From assembly GCA_003260075.1 (NCBI GenBank), contig QLIY01000185.1, positions 141,751 to 205,750 on the forward strand: a stretch of DNA of 64,000 bases, written 5' to 3'. Under the pieces are notes generated by a model. It saw nothing but the letters and a program-made list of their open reading frames with translations, made no database searches and was not told the DNA's origin. Below, piece by piece: positions 35,201 to 50,200 of this stretch. The stretch comes from Phallusia mammillata (lineage: Eukaryota > Chordata > Ascidiacea > Phlebobranchia > Ascidiidae). How positions within the stretch are numbered: the stretch's first letter is position 1; each line of letters opens with the position of its first letter. The position numbers were made by a program, and so were the translations under genes.

Positions 35201-38200
35201 TGATGTCATTTTAGTAAAGCTCAGTTAATCTGGACCCGTTTGGACCAAAATGTTGTCCGAATTAGGCGAAGATCCGAAATAGCGGATGTTGAATAGTTGA
35301 AATCTTAAAAACCACATTAGAAATAATTTGTACCACGAGTTTTGTCCAAAATAGGCGAAGATCCGGATTAACCGAATCCGGTTTAACCGAGGCTTACTGT
35401 ATGTGTAAACGAGCCAGCCAGTTATTGTAAGTGTTTTGTGCTTACTATAAACGTATTTTAATGTTTTTTTAAAAAATAAAGATTCTGTGCATAAATCTTT
35501 CGTGATGCATTATTTGGTTTTATAAATAGGTTAATGCTGTTTGATTTCCCGAACACACTATAGAATAAAATTGTAAAGTCTAGTCTTTCTATATCCCAGT
35601 ATGTACAGTTTGTATTAAAATCAAGCCAATATATATATTCTGTGGGAAAATTGTACGTTAAAATTATATATCTGTACACTGGGTTTTGGATTTAGATCCT
35701 AAAGTGTAATTTTGCTTTCAGAACATGTCCGCCGAAATGCAGCCAGTGATAGGGAGTGCGAATCTCACCCAGAACATGTGGAAAGATTCCAACAAGAAAG
35801 CGATGCAACGTAGAGCTCTGTTCAATCCCTTCAACCCGTCTCATATGTTTGCACCTCTCACTGCCAATCGCCGTCGATGGGTGCACACATATCCTCGAGG
35901 CCCTCAGGTAATTATGCTAACTGTTTTGTTTCAGACAGGGCAAAGGAAAGCAAATACCTTGCCCCTAAAACATTTTTGCAAATACGTTGCCAGAAAACTT
36001 ACTCATAAGCTTCGGCAGTTTTTGCAGAGTTAGTGTTTATTAACGACCGTGCTATTGTACACTGTGCCGAAAAACTGTTTTCAAATAATGCAGTTTTTCA
36101 AAAATCTGGGTGTAAATGACAACGCAATAACTTGATCTTTTTTGTGACCAAAAGCAGTGATACATACCACAGTGAATTCCAAATTATTTCTTTCCAACAG
36201 TTTTTGTTTCGATAACCTGCCAAGTGTGCCGAGACGTAAAATTAGGTTTGTTAGGGTGCTGCAAGCTTAAAAAACTGTAAAATCAGATTTGGATCAATGG
36301 CAATTGGCAACCCTGCCTCTGATTTAACTGAAAATTAAGTTGTGTTGCCAGTAGTGCAATGTGTCCTTTTCTTTGACAGGGAGAGGCATTAGTGATGCAC
36401 CACCAAAACCCCCTGACCAGATCTATATCACGAAGCAGACAAACTTCTGAGAGTACTGATGACGAATGCACAGTTGGATCGGCAGGATTCAGTCCATCTC
36501 GCTATTCTCCGGCAAACAGGTAAAGTTTTACGAGTATTTACAAGTCCCAAATGCTATATGAAACCAGTGTTTGATGTTATTTTAATCACAAGCCCTCACC
36601 CTAAGTCAAATAGAAAAACTACCAACACCATACCTCACAGCAGACCCAGATTTAGCTAATTTTTGATATGTGGCGCAAAGAGCTCTTTAAGGTATGGTGT
36701 TAGTGGATCTACTAAGTCAAATAGCTCTAACAACCATTTTTATGGAATTATGGAACCTGGAATAAAAACAGGAAGCTCCCCCCCCCCCCGTGAGCAAAGC
36801 GCTTTCGGGTGTTGCCCGCCCACCAAGGATAAAAATTTAAAAATTAGACAAATGCCGACAAACCGGTTTTGGTTCTACAGTGTTAACTTCCAGCGGCAGA
36901 TCGCCATGAAACCTGGTTCCGCGGATTCCAGCAGCGGTTCTCCGGGTTCCAGTCCCTCGCCAAGCAAAAACATCAAACATCTGCCCGGGAACGAAAGTAT
37001 TTCGTGGTCCCTTAATCCGAACCCAGCTGAGAACTACTCGAAAGGTATTTTGTGGCAATTATATAGTGGAAGCACCGATAATTTGATACCTCTGCCTGCA
37101 AAAAAGCAATGTCCTAATTAGGTTGTGCCAAAGCATTTTTGCATTAATGTTTTCTTGCGTGTGAGGTCCTCAAAAATCGACTAATTAAGACATGGTCTGT
37201 ATCTGTAATGTCAAATCTTAATTTTTTGACTTTATACTACTTAAAAGGTATTCCATGAAATAATTCATTGGCTTTACCTGTCAAGCCTTGTGTTATTCGC
37301 TATGGCAAAACATATTGCATCAATTTAAGTGAACACAATTCTCATGATACTTCTAAGCCAGTGGTTCTCAACCTTTTTTCTTTCGTGGCCCATTTTCATT
37401 GCTCAAAAATTCTGTGGCCCAGTAAATTTTTATGAAAGAAAAAAACAACTATAAAATAGGTTCAGAAAAAAGCAGAACATATTTCAAACAGATTATAAGT
37501 TCAAAATAACTTAATGCCAAAAAAATCATAAAACAGCACTTTCCCTTCTTTAATCAAGCACTTTCAGTTATGACCGAGTAATTGGACATGGATATGCTGC
37601 TATCTGGCTTTATTGTAATCCCAAAGTAGTTTATTACATCATAAACATAAAGTGTTGCAGAAACTCAAAGTAACTTTATGCCGTAAATACTTAAATTCAA
37701 ATTAATTTACATTCCTTCTCAATTTTTCCCCAAGCCATTATTTTTGTAAAACTGAGTGTAGCGTACAAATGGAAGCAAATTCTTAAAAACGGCTTTCTAT
37801 TTGATTGGTCTGTGGCCCAATCAAAATGCTTCCATGACCCACTGGTTGAGAACCGCTGTTCTCAGCAGTGCCATCCCGTTGTCATAATGTATTTATGTTT
37901 CCAGCAAGGCTTGGCAATCTGTCAAAACCCATGCTTATATGTGAATCAGCTTGTTTATGTATTGGGCTGTATTTTGTGTCGTACATATGGCAACGCATGG
38001 TTACTTTCATTGGAAACAATCAATGGTGGTGTGCCAGTTTTGTTTCATGATTTTTTTGGATTCTTTTTAACCAACGACATAGCAGTCGCCGTTGAACTTA
38101 ATTTACCAAAAAGCGATTGTGATAAAATATGTTGCATTTTTTTCAAGATTTTTTATGATAACTGTTGAAAACAAAACCATCAGGGAGCTGATATAAAGAT

Positions 38201-41200
38201 AATAATCCATCCAAATTTGTATAATCCGGACGTCTTGTCATTCGCTGTTTTTGTCATCAGTACAGTGCTTCGAACTTTCGCAGTTTATGCTTTACATCCA
38301 TACAGACCAATCCGGTTAATTGCATAACCAATTTGTCAAGCTTTTTAAGCGATTAACTGGATTGTGCGAATAAAGGAATAATTTTCTCAACAAGTGATTA
38401 GCTACGGTTTCCCTATGCTTATCAACTAAACGGATTATGCGATTAACTGGTATGTATTGAGCCGCATTCGTCTGTACAGTGAGAACGTTAAACTTTAGAA
38501 CACTGTGTACACAGACTAGAAACGTAGATTGGTGATGGAAACAGCGGTTGTTGAAACGTCTTTATTCTCCAGGGCTTGTATGCTCTGACAGTTTTGTTTT
38601 GACCAAACTTCAAGAACTTGTGTTATGTCCTACGGTAATAAAAATATCAGGAATAATATTATCCACTTGCCCGATCTGCACAAAACAACTTTGTTACATG
38701 ATAACCTTCCCCCCCCCCATTCTCCAGGGCTTGTATGCTCTGACAGTTTTGTTTTGACCAAACTTCTTTTCAAGACCTTATTTTATGTCCTACGGTAATA
38801 AAAATATCGGGAATAATATTATCCACTTACCCGATCTGCACAAAACAACTTTATTACATGAGAACCTTCTACCAGTTGCTAACTATTGCAAATACAGTAA
38901 GCCTCGATTAATCCGGACCCGTTTGGACCGAATATTCTGGTCGGATTAACCGATGTCGATTTGTTCTACATTAAAATTCATTTGTACCTCGAGTTTTTTC
39001 CGAATTAGGCGAAAATCCGAATTGACCGAGGTTTACTGTATACGTGCATATCCATTTTCTGTCTTCTGTCTTTCATATTACCACAGTGTTACGTAATCGG
39101 GGTCACCATTAATGCATTAGGCAAAATCCAGATGTAGATCTTGCACTTTTCTTTTAATTTTTGTTTTAATAATTTTTTTGGGCGAAATCAAATATTGATT
39201 GACGTAGCGATGAAAGCGTATTAGTTATGTTTTCTTTTGCGTTTCGTATACGGTGACGCAGTTCAAACACAAATTTTCAAAGTTCATTTCATCACGTTTT
39301 TGTGTCGTGTGCTTCTTCTCCACCAGGTTCGAAGCCGATCGCCAGTTACGGGCTCAGCTGGATGTGGGGCATCGCTGGCGACATCCAGTGGACGTCTGAC
39401 ACGCACACGGGCATGTTTGGGTCTTTGTTCTTCCGTTTGTCGGTGGCGATAATTGGTTACATGTCGCGCATGTTGCATGCTTTGTCATCCGCATGTTGGG
39501 TCTTCGCGCTAATTGGCTGTTTTCGGTCACGTGTTACATGACGTTGCAAAATATTGGTAATTCGATGTTTTGCGATTCGATTCACCCGTAATATGCATGT
39601 GGTAAATGGCGTTTTATTTGCAACACATCAATTCATTTGTCTTGTGTGTGTTCTTTTAATTTCAGTCATTTTCTCAAATATACGCGTTTGGTAAAGGGTG
39701 TATGCATGATAACATTTAACGATATTCCTAAGTATTGGTACAGGTCCGATTTTGTTTTAAACAACAATTATCTTTAAGTGTTTTACTTTGCCGTTTTACT
39801 GTTAGGTTGTAATCATATACTAAAACGGTACATTTGCGATGAACACTGCCGAAAAAATTGATCACATATACATTTTAAAACTCTCAACAATCACGGATGG
39901 TAATGTATTTTATGTTTGCTCACAATTTTACACAACAAAAATTTACACAGTTTTTCATGTCATTTTGCCGATTATAGTTACTTGTATGCTACTAAAAAAC
40001 CCAAGTCATATTGTTTCAACGCTTGAGCCTGTTTCTTTAGGCCTGGATTGGAAATCTTTAAAATGTCCTGCCTGCCTTCCTATTACCACTGATTACCATC
40101 CGACCTACGCACATCTGCGAAGCGCCTGCACCGAACAGTCCTATTTCCTTGTTCCCGACGATGGTGAACCCTGGTAGGTAGTTTAGTAGGTACATAATCA
40201 CAAAAATGTAGTTGTACCACTATAAAGGTCGTGGCTGTGGGCTTTCTAACTGAAAGGTACCAGAGTGTTATTCGTTCCGGGCTTTTCGAGTTGGGTAAAG
40301 ACCTGAGTCTGAATAAAACAGGCTAGAATCGGGCATAACTTTGCACTTGCTGTCATTTGCACTTTTTTAAACCGCTTACATCCGTCAAAAGGACATTTTG
40401 CTTTGCTTTTTCTTTTCACTTATTTAACCAAACAAAACTTAACAATGCAAATCGATTGTGTTAGTTAAATATGCGAATAACATTCACACAAACAACGGTA
40501 TGGTGAATTTTGTCCTTCCCCCCCCCCGTTAGTTAAATATGCGAATAACATTCACACAAACAACGGTATGGTGAAAATTTTGTCCTGTACTAGTGGCACT
40601 AACTTTTTGGAAAACGTTTGAAACAAATAGTGACTATTTTTACTATTTGGTCTGTTCAGTGTTGAATCTCAAACTTTTTGAAAAACAGTCCCTTTCTCAT
40701 TATCACGAGGACTCGCGGTCCATAAAGCTCAATGCATATTTTTGTAAAACTTAGCTATTGTTTGTTGCTCAAAACAACTTAACAAACAATAAGTTTCTTA
40801 CCTTCCACTGCAAGATGAAGAATTTTTGCTAGTTTTGCGAAATTACGATTACAATCATCTCAGGGCAGTTTTGTGACATCGCAGACAAGACAAAAACATT
40901 ATAGGATTGTGCACAAGCAATTGCATTTTTTTTGTTAAATTGTGATTGAATAAAACGCATTGTTTTAAACCGTACAAAGCATTGTTCAAAAAATAAAAAG
41001 CATTGTAAACAACGTCCATTTAAATTTTACTTTAAATTCAAATTTATTCAGTAACACGATTGTATAAATACAGTAGTCCTCGGTTAATCCGGACCCGTTT
41101 AGCCTGAAAACTTGCCTGGATCAACGGATGTCGATTAGTTAAAGCCTTACCACATTACAAATCATTGCACTTCGAGTTTTGTTTAAAATTGGCGAAGATC

Positions 41201-44200
41201 CGGATTCATTAAATCCGGTTTAACCGAGGTTTACTATACTTCGTTTTAGCGGTTTCGCTTTACCAACCGCTGGTGAAGTGTTTTTCTCTATTTCACTTGT
41301 CTTATCTTTTTTTAAAATACGAATTTGAAAATAGCACCGAAGATGACGACACCAAACAAGAGTCGAAGAAGCCGTGTTTGGAAATCCGCAGTTCGAAGGA
41401 GGTTTTTCAGGAGTTGATCAACCAGAGACTTTGCCAGGGTTTTCAGATTATCAATCAAACGCAACGTATGCGGGCAAACGACAGCACAAGCAGCGCAATC
41501 ACCGTGATTAGCCCCAACACAAGCGAAATGTCGTTCATATCACAGATGTGCGGAACGAGTCCTCTTTATTCGTCACGTAAGAAACAAGTTATTCGCATAT
41601 TTTGGGCAGCATAGATTTAACGTGGTTCTTGTGATATAACATGGCAAGTAATTGTATTAAGTTAAACGTTAAGTCGAAAATTTACTTTAAAGCAACTGTT
41701 TTTAACGTACATGTAACCTTTCTTATTCGTGCAATGACAGTTTGTTTCCTTACCTTGGCAGAGAAACATTTAGTTTAGGGTTTAAATTTAAAGAAACCAC
41801 GTGGATGACAGAAAGATATCCAACGATGGTATTTGTAATGTTGATCGATCAAACATTCAAGGCTTTTGTTACATAAAAAAATGTATACCTTTGAACTGTT
41901 TCGATTTAACCCCCCCCCCCAAGCAGCGCAATCACCGTGATTAGCCCCAACACAAGCGAAATGTCGTTTATATCACAAATGTGCGGAACGAGTCCTCTTT
42001 ATTCGTCACGTAAGAAACAAGTCTTTCGTATATTGTGGGCAGCATCGATTTAACGTGGTTCTTGTGATATAAAATGGCAAGTAGTTGTAATAAATTAAAC
42101 GTTAAGTCGATAATTTACTTTAAAGCAACTGTTTTTAACGAACATGTACCCTTTCTTATTCGTGCAATGACAGGTTGTTTCCTTACATTGGCAAAGAAAC
42201 ATTTAGTTTAGGGTTTAAAGAAACCACATGGATGACAGAAAGATATCCAACGATGGTATTTGTAATGTTGATCGATCAAACATTAAGACTTTTGTTACTT
42301 GAAAAAAAAGTATACCTTTGAACTGTTTCGATTTATTAGCTCGTGGACTTGACGAGTTGAAAGCGTCACCAGACACGTGTATGCTGAGTCATGGTCGGCA
42401 ATATCACCTAGTCAAGTTCGTACAGGATGACGACAAAATCGAAGTTGTAATATTTAAACCTCGGTAAGTCAAGAAAATGGAGTTTTTAGAAGCTATCAAT
42501 ACCATATCCCCCCCCCCCGACAAAATCGAAGTTGTAATATTTAAACCTCGGTAAGTCAAGAAAATTTTTCAATACTATAGTTTTTTTGATAGCTATCAAT
42601 ACTATTAGGGATGCGCCGAGCCGAGCCAGAACCCGAGTACTCGGTACCGAGCATCGCTATTTTTGATGCTCGGTGCTCGGCCGAGCAGTTGCACAAACTG
42701 ACCCGAGCATTATATTTGCATATTCATGCCCTGCTAACATAGGTAACTAGTGTTCGAAAGGGTGTCTATGAACAAAAACAAATGATTTTTCAAATGTATT
42801 AGATTGTGGAAAAACGTGTACTTCTGAGACCTGTACAGCTTAAAACACCGCTTGTGACGTAAGAGGCCTTGTAGAGCTAAAACGTAGAAAGGGGATTTTT
42901 TGTGACGTCATAATGCACCGAGCGTGCTCGGCCGAGCACCGAGCATTAACGTGAGATGCTCGGTGCTCGACCAAACAGAACATTTGCAATTTTGGCACAT
43001 CCCTAAATACTATATTACTATAGTCAGCTATTATGCTAATGTTATTTTTTCAAGTTAGGCTACACCTTGTTGCATCTGCGTAACTAATACACTTGTTAGC
43101 GACATAATAACAAAAAAAATAAGTCGAATATCACTTAGCCAAGGTGCCATTTTTTCTTACTTGTATATTTTGACACTGGTACAGTGTTACACATTTTTAA
43201 GTACTTTAATTATAAAAAATGATCTGCGATGCTTTTAAGTTGTATTTTAATTTTCCTCAACCATATGTATTCTTATCACAGAGTGTGTTTTGACCCTTTC
43301 TTCCCACCCTCTTTACTTGACAATGTAGGTTATATTAGTTAAACAAATTGCATTTTATTTGCAGCCATCCATTCGATACAGTAACGGTGGAATACGGTTA
43401 CATGTTGTGGCCAAAAACACGGGGTCAGTTCCAGCCATCCAGGTGTTCTTTCGCGCACGAGAAAGTTGAAGATTACCCGTGGAATCACCATGACAACTAC
43501 GTGTGTTGTCTCGACAGCGACCTCCAGCTTGCCTCGGTAAGTTACTATGACGGGGCATATTCACTCACGCCGCGATGTGATGTTACTGATCCGAAAACCT
43601 TATAATCAACCGTGGTATAAATGAATTACTTTTTTGCCGGATTTGCGCTCCTCGCACGAAAAAAAAAACGGTTTAATTCGGTATGAGGTTTTTTTTTACT
43701 TGCCCGAAGTATTGTTAACTTTGTACCGAGTATTATTGAGATTTGGGCATATTTTTATTCTAAGAACACATTTAAATGCGTTTGTGCACATGTGACCATG
43801 TAACTTTGCAGAGTCTGAAATGTTGGAAAGCGAAGTTTGTGGTGCTACCGAATCCCATAAAAAGGCTGCAAGCTCTAAAGAGAGATCCAGAAACTGGAAT
43901 GCCGTGCTACGACGCTTTTGACGGGTGTAACTGCGAAAAGTAAGGCAGTTTACTTATTTATTTGTTTGTTTATTTATTCTACACCGTATTCGATTTAAAT
44001 TGATGGCAATTGACAAACTTGGTAGCTATATTTAAACTGGTCTGAGAATGGGCATGAATCTGAAGTTTAAACTCTAGGTATTCTTTTTGTTCGACACTGA
44101 GCATCACACGTTAAGTCGGCGCTTGAGTTATTACAACGTAACAGCTAATTAGTTCTTGTACTGTTATTGTTTTCAACCAATGCTGGCATTTCACTTATAA

Positions 44201-47200
44201 CTGAGGTAGCTTGATCTTGAAAATTTGCCTTTGCGGAAACAGACAACGCTTGTTTGCCTCTAAACCAGGGGTCACCAAACATTTTTCACTGCGGCCCGGA
44301 TGAGTGCTAATAATGATTCACGCGGGCCGCATCGTTTACATGCCCGAGCGCCGAATTTCCAAACTTAGCCCGCGAGGCGTTTGTAGGTGCGCCAAGATAT
44401 GGTCTTTCTACAATCCCATTCAAAAAGTAGTCATGCGACTGTTAAACTGTATAACTAGTCTCATCTTTCGAGCAATGCTTGTATATTACGCCACAAGTGA
44501 CAAAAGAAGGTACCGTAATTTTCCAAGTATAGTGCGCCCCCGTGCATAATACGCACCCNGTAAATGCGACAACAAAATGTGCTAAGCCACCCTTCTAGTT
44601 TGATCATAAAACATGATCTTTTAAGTTGTATATTAATGTTCCACAACCATATGTATTCTTATCACAGAGTGTGTTTTGACCCTTTCTTCCCACCCTCTTT
44701 ACTTGACAATGTAGGTTATATTAGTGAAACAAATTGCATTTTATTTGCAGCCATCCATTCGATACAGTAACGGTGGAATACGGTTACATGTTGTGGCCAA
44801 AAACACGGGGTCAGTTCCAGCCATCCAGGTGCTCTTTCGCGCACGAGAAAGTTGAAGATTACCCGTGGAATCACCATGACAACTACGTGTGTTGTCTCGA
44901 CAGCGACCTCCAGCTTGCCTCGGTAAGTTACTATGACGGGGCACATTCACTCACGCCGCGATGTGATGTACTATAAGGTTTGCGGCGATGTGATGTTACT
45001 GATCCGAAAACCCTACAATCAACCGTGGTATAAATGAATTACTTGCCGGATTTGACCTCCTCGCACGAAAAAAAACGGTTTAATTCGGTATGAGGTTTTT
45101 TTTTACTTGTCCGAAGTATTGTTAACTATGTGTCGAGTATTATTAAGAATTGAGCATATTTTTATTCTGAAAACACATTTAAATGCGTTTGTGCACATGT
45201 GACCATGTAACTTTGCAGAGTCTGAAATGTTGGAAAGCGAAGTTTGTGGTGCTACCGAATCCCATAAAAAGGCTGCAAGCTCTAAAGAGAGATCCAGAAA
45301 CTGGAATGCCGTGCTACGACGCTTTTGACGGGTGTAACTGCGAAAAGTAAGGCAGTTTACTTATTTATTTGTTTGTTTATTTATTCTACACCGTATTCGA
45401 TTTAAATTGATGGCAATTGACAAACTTGGTAGCTATATTTAAACTGGTCTGAGAATGGGCATGAACCTGAAGTTTAAACTCTAGGTATTCATTTTGTTCG
45501 ACACTGAGCATCACACGTTAAGTCGGCGCTTGAGTTATTACAACGTAACAGCTAATTAGTTCTTGTACTGTTATTGTTTTCAACCAATGCTGGCATTTCA
45601 CTTATAACTGAGGTAGCTTGATCTTGAAAATTTGCCTTTGCGGAAACAGACAACGCTTGTTTGCCTCTAAACCAGGGGTCACCAAACATTTTTCACTGCG
45701 GCCCGGATGAGTGCTAATAATGATTCACGCGGGCCGCATCGTTTACATGCCCGAGCGCCGAATTTCCAAACTTAGCCCGCGAGGCGTTTGTAGGTGCGCC
45801 AAGATATGGTCTTTCTACAATCCCATTCAAAAAGTAGTCATGCGACTGTTAAACTGTATAACTAGTCTCATCTTTCGAGCAATGCTTGTATATTACGCCA
45901 CAAGTGACAAAAGAAGGTACCGTAATTTTCCAAGTATAGTGCGCCCCCGTGCATAATACGCACCCTAAATATGGCATGTCGATGCTGGAAAAAAGCCTGT
46001 ACCCATGTATAATACGCACCCAAATTTTTACTCTTAAATCCGTAAACGTAAAATTATTTCAGAAAAAAGATCATCTTTTGAAACAACCGGATGTTATTCT
46101 GCCGGTCAGTATCACTGCGCATGCGCTCGCAAACTCGATAGCGAAAAATGTTTAGGATTTGTGTAGGGTACATCGTGACAGCAAACGAGATCTTACTGGT
46201 CGCGTTCAAGCGGAACCGATCTTAATACTTGCAGAGAACATTTTTATTTTTAAAACACAAATGAAGTTTAATATGTATCAGATTAAAATACCTAAAAATC
46301 AGAATAATTAAATTCAAACTTATATACAAAATTTTAGTTCGATCCGTTGCATATCGGCAATGATATCACCCCATTTACGTTGTCGCTAAATGGGCAGTGT
46401 GCAGTATTTGACAATAACACACCATCAAGGATTGCACCATCGCATCAAACGATGTGTCGTCAATTATGAATTTTACTGACTAAGTGTGTTGGGCAGGATG
46501 GCTAAATGTGATGCGCGATTGACAACAAACAAGAAGAAAGGTCTGATTTCAAGTTTTATTTCGAGGCAGATTTTCTTCAAAAATTGTTGTACCCATGCAT
46601 AATGCGCNCAAGTGACAAAAGAAGGTACTTGTTTGCGCACAATTAACACTTGTAGTCTTGTCTGTGACGTAACAAACTGGCTTTGGATCAATCCTGGGCG
46701 TTATAATCCTATGAAAATCGGTAATATCAATTCTGAATATCCCCACAGAAAAAAAATAAGGAGTAGATTAACTTTTATTGTTACAAAGTTATTATAACAA
46801 TTTGGCAACCTAAAAAATGTGGTCGCGGGCCGGGTAAAATGACCTCGCGGGCCGGATCCGTAGTTTGGTGACCCCTGCTCTAAACTATATTTTCAAATTC
46901 GAATAGACCGCATAATGTACCGATCTAAACACTAAAAGGCGACGGTTATACCAGCTTTACTCAGCACCCCCGTGTTTAAAATATTACAAGTTTCGTGACT
47001 TGTGCTCTGTCGTAGATCCCATGCGAGCTATGTCGAGGGCGGGGAGTGTGGTGTGATGACGGAGGGCTTTATCAGATTTCTCGATTTCATCAATAAGATA
47101 AAACGGCCGAACTCTCAGGCCTACAGAAAATCGTGGGTAAGGGACAATGTGTTTTGCACACAAGTTTTTTTTACCGTAAACATTTTGTTGTTTTGATTTT

Positions 47201-50200
47201 ATTTGGACTTACGTAAAAATAATCACGGGCTAGTTACGTAAAAGTAGACAACCTTACACTTTTCAGAAATCATTTGCCAACTTTTCGCCGAGTCTATCCA
47301 AGTCATACACTTCACTTTCGACTTTGGCGCAGCCTAGTGGTTCTCACCACGCCACCCCGACCCCGCCCACAAGACCCACCTCCGGAACGCCCACAAGTGA
47401 CCGATCCACGCCTGTCAGTCAACAACTGAACGATTCGTTCTCAACTGCTCCGATTTCGATGATTTCCAGCAAGGTGTCACATGCTGTCGATGCCAAGCCC
47501 ATTCCTGTCAAGGTACCCCCCCCCCATTTCGATGATTTCCAGCAAGGTGTCACATGCTGTCGATGCCAAGCCCGTTCCTGTCAAGGTAAAGTGTTACCAC
47601 TTGGTAAATGCTTGACAAGCATACCAGATGGCCCTCTGAAATACTCGGTGTTAATGACATTAACGGTATCACTATTAATAACACAAAAATACTTATACGT
47701 CGTTCAAATGTATGCACTAATTCATGCATGTTTTTCAAATCTTTGTTTTCCATTTTTAAGTATACTATGTGGTCCATTCAAAACTTAACAAAAAAATGAG
47801 AATTCGAATTGTACCTGATTTGTAAGCGGACCGAAGAAGGCCAAAACAGACCCTAACCCGTTTTGTTGGGTTAAAAAGATTCTTACCAATGTTTACTAAA
47901 ACTGACCTACCTAAAATTACCACGCCAATGTGGGCGACTTTGGACGAAACCGACCGAGAGACCCGCTGGACTTACAACTTTGCTTTGAACATAAATTTGT
48001 CCATGTTTTTAGACGTTCAGCAATGCTAGTGGGGATAAAGCGAACGAGCACAAACAAGGAGAGGGACGACGCCACTCATTAACTTGTAACTCGGAATTAA
48101 CTGACATCGTTGCAGCTCTTATCCACCCTGAGTAAATATATTTCTCAGTTTATTGTATCTTGCTATATTTTTATTACTCCTCATACAAATAGAAACAATA
48201 TTATTTCCCTATTGAAATAGAAAATATATACATATATATATTTACCTTATTCAAATACAAACAGTATCATTTCCTTATTCAAATAAAAAAAAGAATTATT
48301 TTCTCATTCAAATAATAAAAAAATAGTTAGTAACAAAACAGCACATTTAAAGAAAAGAAACCTAACACAAACATCAACAAAACTGTCTAAATGCGAAATT
48401 AAGTAAACAACTTTAATCTTCAAGGACCGGCTTGTGTTTTATGCCCGACAAATCTGGTTTCCCGAGCAAGACGTTTGTCAGCTTAGAGGCTGTGCATTGG
48501 GCACTCGCCAACATAGGAGGTCTTGAAAGTATCAAGGACGCCTGTCGACTTTTCGAGGTAAGAAAAATAAACTCAATTCATCATCGGCAGGCTACGGCCG
48601 ACTTTCAACTTTATTCTAGCCTGTTCGATGGAATACACAATGTTTTTTTTCCGTTTTCATTTTCTCTGCTCATTTGATTAGGCCTGGTAGACTACTTTCT
48701 TTTAACATAATTACGACAAAACCATTTTTAACAGCTTGTCAAAACAGTGCAGTTATCTTTTTCACAAAAGCACGATCACACTAAACGTATAACAGTGTTA
48801 AACTGACTTTTTACAATATTTTTCTGTGATTCATGTGCAAAAATCTATTGCTAAGCATTTTTAAAACCCACCTCAGAACTTTTTCACGTGTCCTCTAGAG
48901 TCTAGATAATTGTGCGACCTTTTCGCTTTTTGCTTTACATCTATACTTTGCAGATTATGTGCAACTATACGTTGATCAACCATACGTCTGGTAACAAAGC
49001 ACGAGGATTTATTTACGGCTACGTTTTCTATTCTGTCAAGGACGAACAGCAATCGAACGACAGTACGTACCATTATGTGATTTTTCTTTGTCTAGCACTG
49101 GTTTATTTCAAGCGTTTGGTCAAGAAAAAGTTCTTTAAACGTATATGCTAGGTGGTTATCAAAATTTAATCCTTCCAAAGTTTGACCCCGAATGACCCAG
49201 CGGTTCACCCACTGGCCCCCAAAACATGAGAATTTAAAAACGGCTATACTTACTAATTGAAAAGAACAAATTATCATTAATATAAATTCTTGCTTAAGGT
49301 TCGTAATTATAATGTTTGCACCGAGTTTAGGTAACATGGCTACATTTTTTTCCTCATTGGGTTCGCTAATAAGTTTTCCACTACTAATTAATAATCTTAT
49401 CAAAGTTGCAAACGTAAAATTGTTTATTCTTTTCAGTTGAAGATCCAACCAGCTATCAGTATATGTCGGTTCATACTGATACAGATTACCACAATCAGTG
49501 GTTTGAGGTGGCAATTAAACGTAAGGATTTGGCTGAACGACAGACCGGAAAATCATTGTTTGGTGACAAAGACATTTCAGCTGAAGGAAAGTCTGGGGCA
49601 TTTTACGTCACTCCGAACCGAGACAGCCCAAGAAGCTTCAAAAGTTTTCCTGAAAAGGTATTTTTTATTATTCACTTGTTTATCAGCCCTACAAAGGCAT
49701 AATAACTTGTCAGTGCTGCCTGTCTTACAGTCATTTTCGTGCTGCAAACCTGTATGAAAAATGGGTAACTGAAATCTCAAACTTGTGTATTACTATTTGA
49801 AACTAAAATAAATTGTTTTGATTGATTTCTTCCTTTGATTCAGCTAGATTATTTGGCGATCGGTCTGAACTGGGTATAACGTCACCATATGTATCGTTAC
49901 ATTGTTTGTGGCCTGTGTATTTATTGATTGCACACAAACGGTTTACAAAACGCATGATACATATATGTTTCCATTCAAACCAGTTTTAATCTGTATGTCT
50001 AACAAAACCGTTTAGTGAATTTGTGCCCGCCAATACATGTATTTTAATAGACATGTTTATGGCCATAAAAATTCGTCTTTGCTGCCGCAGATTGTGCACC
50101 CCCGGTTTGGGGTATGTATATTCATATACATTGAATCTCATACAGCAAACGGCGAGAATTCCGCTCACGAACAAGCAGAGAACCAACCGCACCGAATGGA

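Noticed and set aside
36663..37121. 152-codon frame
   Set aside because: Only 36881-37044 is exonic (DEPDC5); the rest is intron with a C run. The acceptor at 36880 gives the correct phase.
48150..48320. CRISPR-like array
   Set aside because: Units are imperfect, AT-rich and adjacent without unique spacers, in an animal intron.
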